The notes under the pieces were generated by a model, which saw only the letters and a program-made list of their open reading frames with translations, had not been told where the DNA came from and did no database searches. Shown here piece after piece: positions 7,666-8,797 of a stretch of 8,797 bases of DNA (positions are counted from its first letter, which is position 1; every line of letters starts with the position of its first letter). This stretch comes from Acidicaldus organivorans. Lineage in GTDB: Bacteria; Pseudomonadota; Alphaproteobacteria; Acetobacterales; Acetobacteraceae. Position numbers and translations under genes: made by a program. The stretch lies in assembly GCA_000759655.1 (NCBI GenBank), contig KN173970.1, forward strand, positions 11,821-20,617, in the 5' to 3' direction.

Positions 7666-7923
7666 ATGCGGGCGATTTTCGTTTTCATCAAATGCGCCAT
7701 GGGCGAAGCCTACCGGGTGGCCCAGGAGGCGGCCGATACCATTCCGGAACTCTCCGAGATCCACTCCATTTCCGGACGGTTCGACCTGCTCGGCAAATTC
7801 TATCTGCCGCCCGAGCAGGATGTGGGGCTTTTCGTCACCGAGCGCATCCAGCGTCTCCCAGGTGTGACCGATACCTACACGTTGCTCGCCTTCAATGCCT
7901 TCACGCCGGGTGGCAGTGATTAG
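7666..7923 (+). CDS. Stand-alone Lrp/AsnC ligand-binding (RAM) domain protein
   Basis: 85 residues that make up only the dimeric alpha/beta-barrel ligand-binding half of Lrp/AsnC regulators (RAM domain); there is no helix-turn-helix and no room for one upstream. It begins MRAIFVFIKCAMGEAYRVA (first strand and helix), then ELSEIHSISGRFDLLGKFYL, with the GxxD turn typical of the fold, and ends with RIQRLPGVTDTYTLLAFNAF. Small single-domain relatives are common in alphaproteobacteria; in the wider family this domain binds amino acids or related effectors at oligomer interfaces. ATG 7666 is chosen because GGAGGG (7651-7656) lies 9 nt upstream; GTG at 7660 is possible but too close to that site. 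It follows lpd by 114 nt in the same direction and may be co-transcribed. Its ligand and its role here are unknown. Confidence 0.85.
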   Translation: MRAIFVFIKCAMGEAYRVAQEAADTIPELSEIHSISGRFDLLGKFYLPPEQDVGLFVTERIQRLPGVTDTYTLLAFNAFTPGGSD

Positions 7924-7924
7924 A

Positions 7925-7950
7925 GTCGCGCTGCTGCCCAAAGGCGCGAC
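7925..7950 (+). other. Hairpin just after the RAM-domain gene
   Basis: GTCGCGC (7925-7931) pairs perfectly with GCGCGAC (7944-7950) around a 12-nt loop, one base after the TAG of the preceding gene. No T-run follows on the + strand (GCTAAACCTG), so this is a possible 3'-end structure rather than a clear intrinsic terminator. Confidence 0.4.
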
Positions 7951-7960
7951 GCTAAACCTG

Positions 7961-7980
7961 AAATAGATAATATCTAGAAA
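7961..7980. promoter_or_regulatory. AT-rich perfect palindrome upstream of radC, possible operator/-10 region
   Basis: TAGATAATATCTA (7964-7976) is a perfect 13-bp palindrome centred on A7970, in the most AT-rich stretch of the window. It contains GATAAT (7966-7971), a 5-of-6 match to a -10 box. No convincing -35 box lies 16-18 nt upstream; the bases there belong to the GC-rich hairpin. It could be a promoter with an overlapping operator for radC, or simply AT-rich spacer. Confidence 0.3.
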
Positions 7981-8042
7981 AACTCACTCTTTGGTTGAAA
8001 ACCGCCTTCCGCCATGCCATGATCGGCGAAGGAGGGGCGGGC

Positions 8043-8797
8043 GTGTTTTTCTTTCGTTGGCAATGGCGGCCGCGGCGCACGGAAAAGAAGAGGGGGCGGG
8101 ATCACGCCTTCGCCCCGGCTTCGCCCCCTCCCTCATCGCCAAATGATTCCGCCGCCGCGTTTCCCGCGATCGATGTCACCGCGCTTCCCGGTTTCGCCGA
8201 AGCGGCGCGCCATGCCGCCGAACTCATCTCCCCCGCCGGGGCGGAGGCGGACGGAGAAAAGGCCAAAGCGCCAGGGGAGGCGGTGGCGGGTTTTCCGGAA
8301 CGGGCCACCCCCGAAGAGGGCGAGGCGGCGCTTCCTTTCCCCAGCATCGGCCCGCATGGGCATCGTCGCCGGCTGCGCGAGAAACTGCTCACCCGCGGGG
8401 CCGAGGCGCTTGCCGATTACGAGCTCCTCGAAATGCTGCTCTTTTTCGCGCAGCCGCGCGGCGATACCAAGCCGCTCGCCAAGGCGGTGATCAACCGTTT
8501 CGGCAGTTTCGCCGCCGTGCTCACCGCGCCCACCCATGAACTCCTCGCCACGCCGGGCTTGGGCGAGCATTCGGTGGCGGCGATCCGGCTGGTCCAGGGC
8601 GCGGCGCTGCGGCTTGCCCGCGCCGAGGCCGCCGCGCGGCCGGTGCTCAACAACTGGGAGCGGCTGATGGATTACCTCGCCGCTGCTCTCGCCCGCGAGA
8701 AGGTCGAGCAGTTCCGCGTGCTTTTCCTCGACAACCGCAACCAGCTCATCGCCGATGAGGTGCAGGGCCGTGGCACCGTCAACCACACCCCGGTCTA
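8043..8797 (+). CDS. radC: RadC/UPF0758 family protein, 3' end missing, long N-terminal extension
   Basis: 251 complete codons are visible before the window ends. From about residue 107 the protein matches RadC: [28 protein letters not shown], then a helix-hairpin-helix-like segment ([25 protein letters not shown]), then the start of the MPN/JAMM domain ([29 protein letters not shown]). The metal-binding HxH...D motif would follow and is outside the window. Despite the name, a role in DNA repair is unproven for this family. GTG 8043 is chosen because GGAGG (8031-8035) lies 7 nt upstream; ATG 8019 is in frame but has no ribosome site. The first 106 residues are not conserved: a basic, aromatic start ([11 protein letters not shown]) and then an Ala/Pro/Glu-rich stretch that looks disordered. 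RadC of E. coli lacks such an extension. An internal GTG at 8283 could give a shorter form. Confidence 0.88.
   Translation, partial: [251 protein letters not shown]

Noticed and set aside
6172..7941. Long minus-strand frames opposite lpd and the RAM gene (6172-7047 and 7060-7941)
   Set aside because: They lie in the same antisense codon register as lpd, explained by avoidance of TTA/CTA/TCA codons, and the second crosses the repeat spacer. The sense genes have full catalytic motifs.
8019..8042. ATG 8019 as the radC start
   Set aside because: It is in frame and open but has no ribosome site upstream, while GTG 8043 has GGAGG at the right distance. It remains possible.
8133..8786. 217-codon minus-strand frame opposite radC
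   Set aside because: It is in antisense codon register with radC, whose sense frame has a good ribosome site and clear family motifs. The minus product has no recognisable domain.

Overview
The window is a very GC-rich stretch of bacterial chromosome, all on the + strand, carrying the 2-oxoglutarate-to-succinate section of the TCA cycle. The gene order sucC-sucD-sucA-sucB-lpd, the GC-rich codon use and the protein sequences fit an alphaproteobacterium. The SucA N-terminus and the small Lrp-type domain protein resemble Rhodospirillales/Acetobacteraceae homologues; that placement is from memory of the families, not from a search.

Layout: (1) 2-925, 3' part of sucC (succinyl-CoA synthetase beta); (2) 927-1802, sucD (alpha), 1 nt after sucC; (3) 1803-1921, a leader with a hairpin on the sucD stop, overlapping mini-ORFs and an ATCG tandem repeat; (4) 1922-4768, sucA (E1o); (5) 4769-4870, a spacer made largely of short tandem duplications; (6) 4871-6160, sucB (E2o); (7) 6163-7551, lpd (E3), 2 nt after sucB; (8) 7552-7665, another spacer of tandem duplications followed by a GC-rich hairpin; (9) 7666-7923, an 85-residue stand-alone Lrp/AsnC ligand-binding (RAM) domain protein; (10) 7924-8042, an intergenic region with a hairpin and an AT-rich palindrome; (11) 8043 to the window end, the 5' part of radC, with a long N-terminal extension and cut off before its metal-binding motif. 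There is no gene-free stretch longer than 120 bases.

How it works together: SucA decarboxylates 2-oxoglutarate, SucB passes the succinyl group to CoA on its lipoyl arm, Lpd reoxidises the lipoamide and makes NADH, and SucCD converts succinyl-CoA to succinate with formation of a nucleoside triphosphate. All catalytic motifs that fall inside the window are intact. The RAM-domain protein could sense a small metabolite, but nothing in the sequence links it to the complex except position.

This is mostly ordinary core metabolism; I see no mobile element, CRISPR array, RNA gene or defence system. The points worth a second look are small: two operon junctions where the TGA stop codon itself lies inside an 18-bp tandem duplication, a possible leader-peptide arrangement before sucA, and the long N-terminal extension of RadC.
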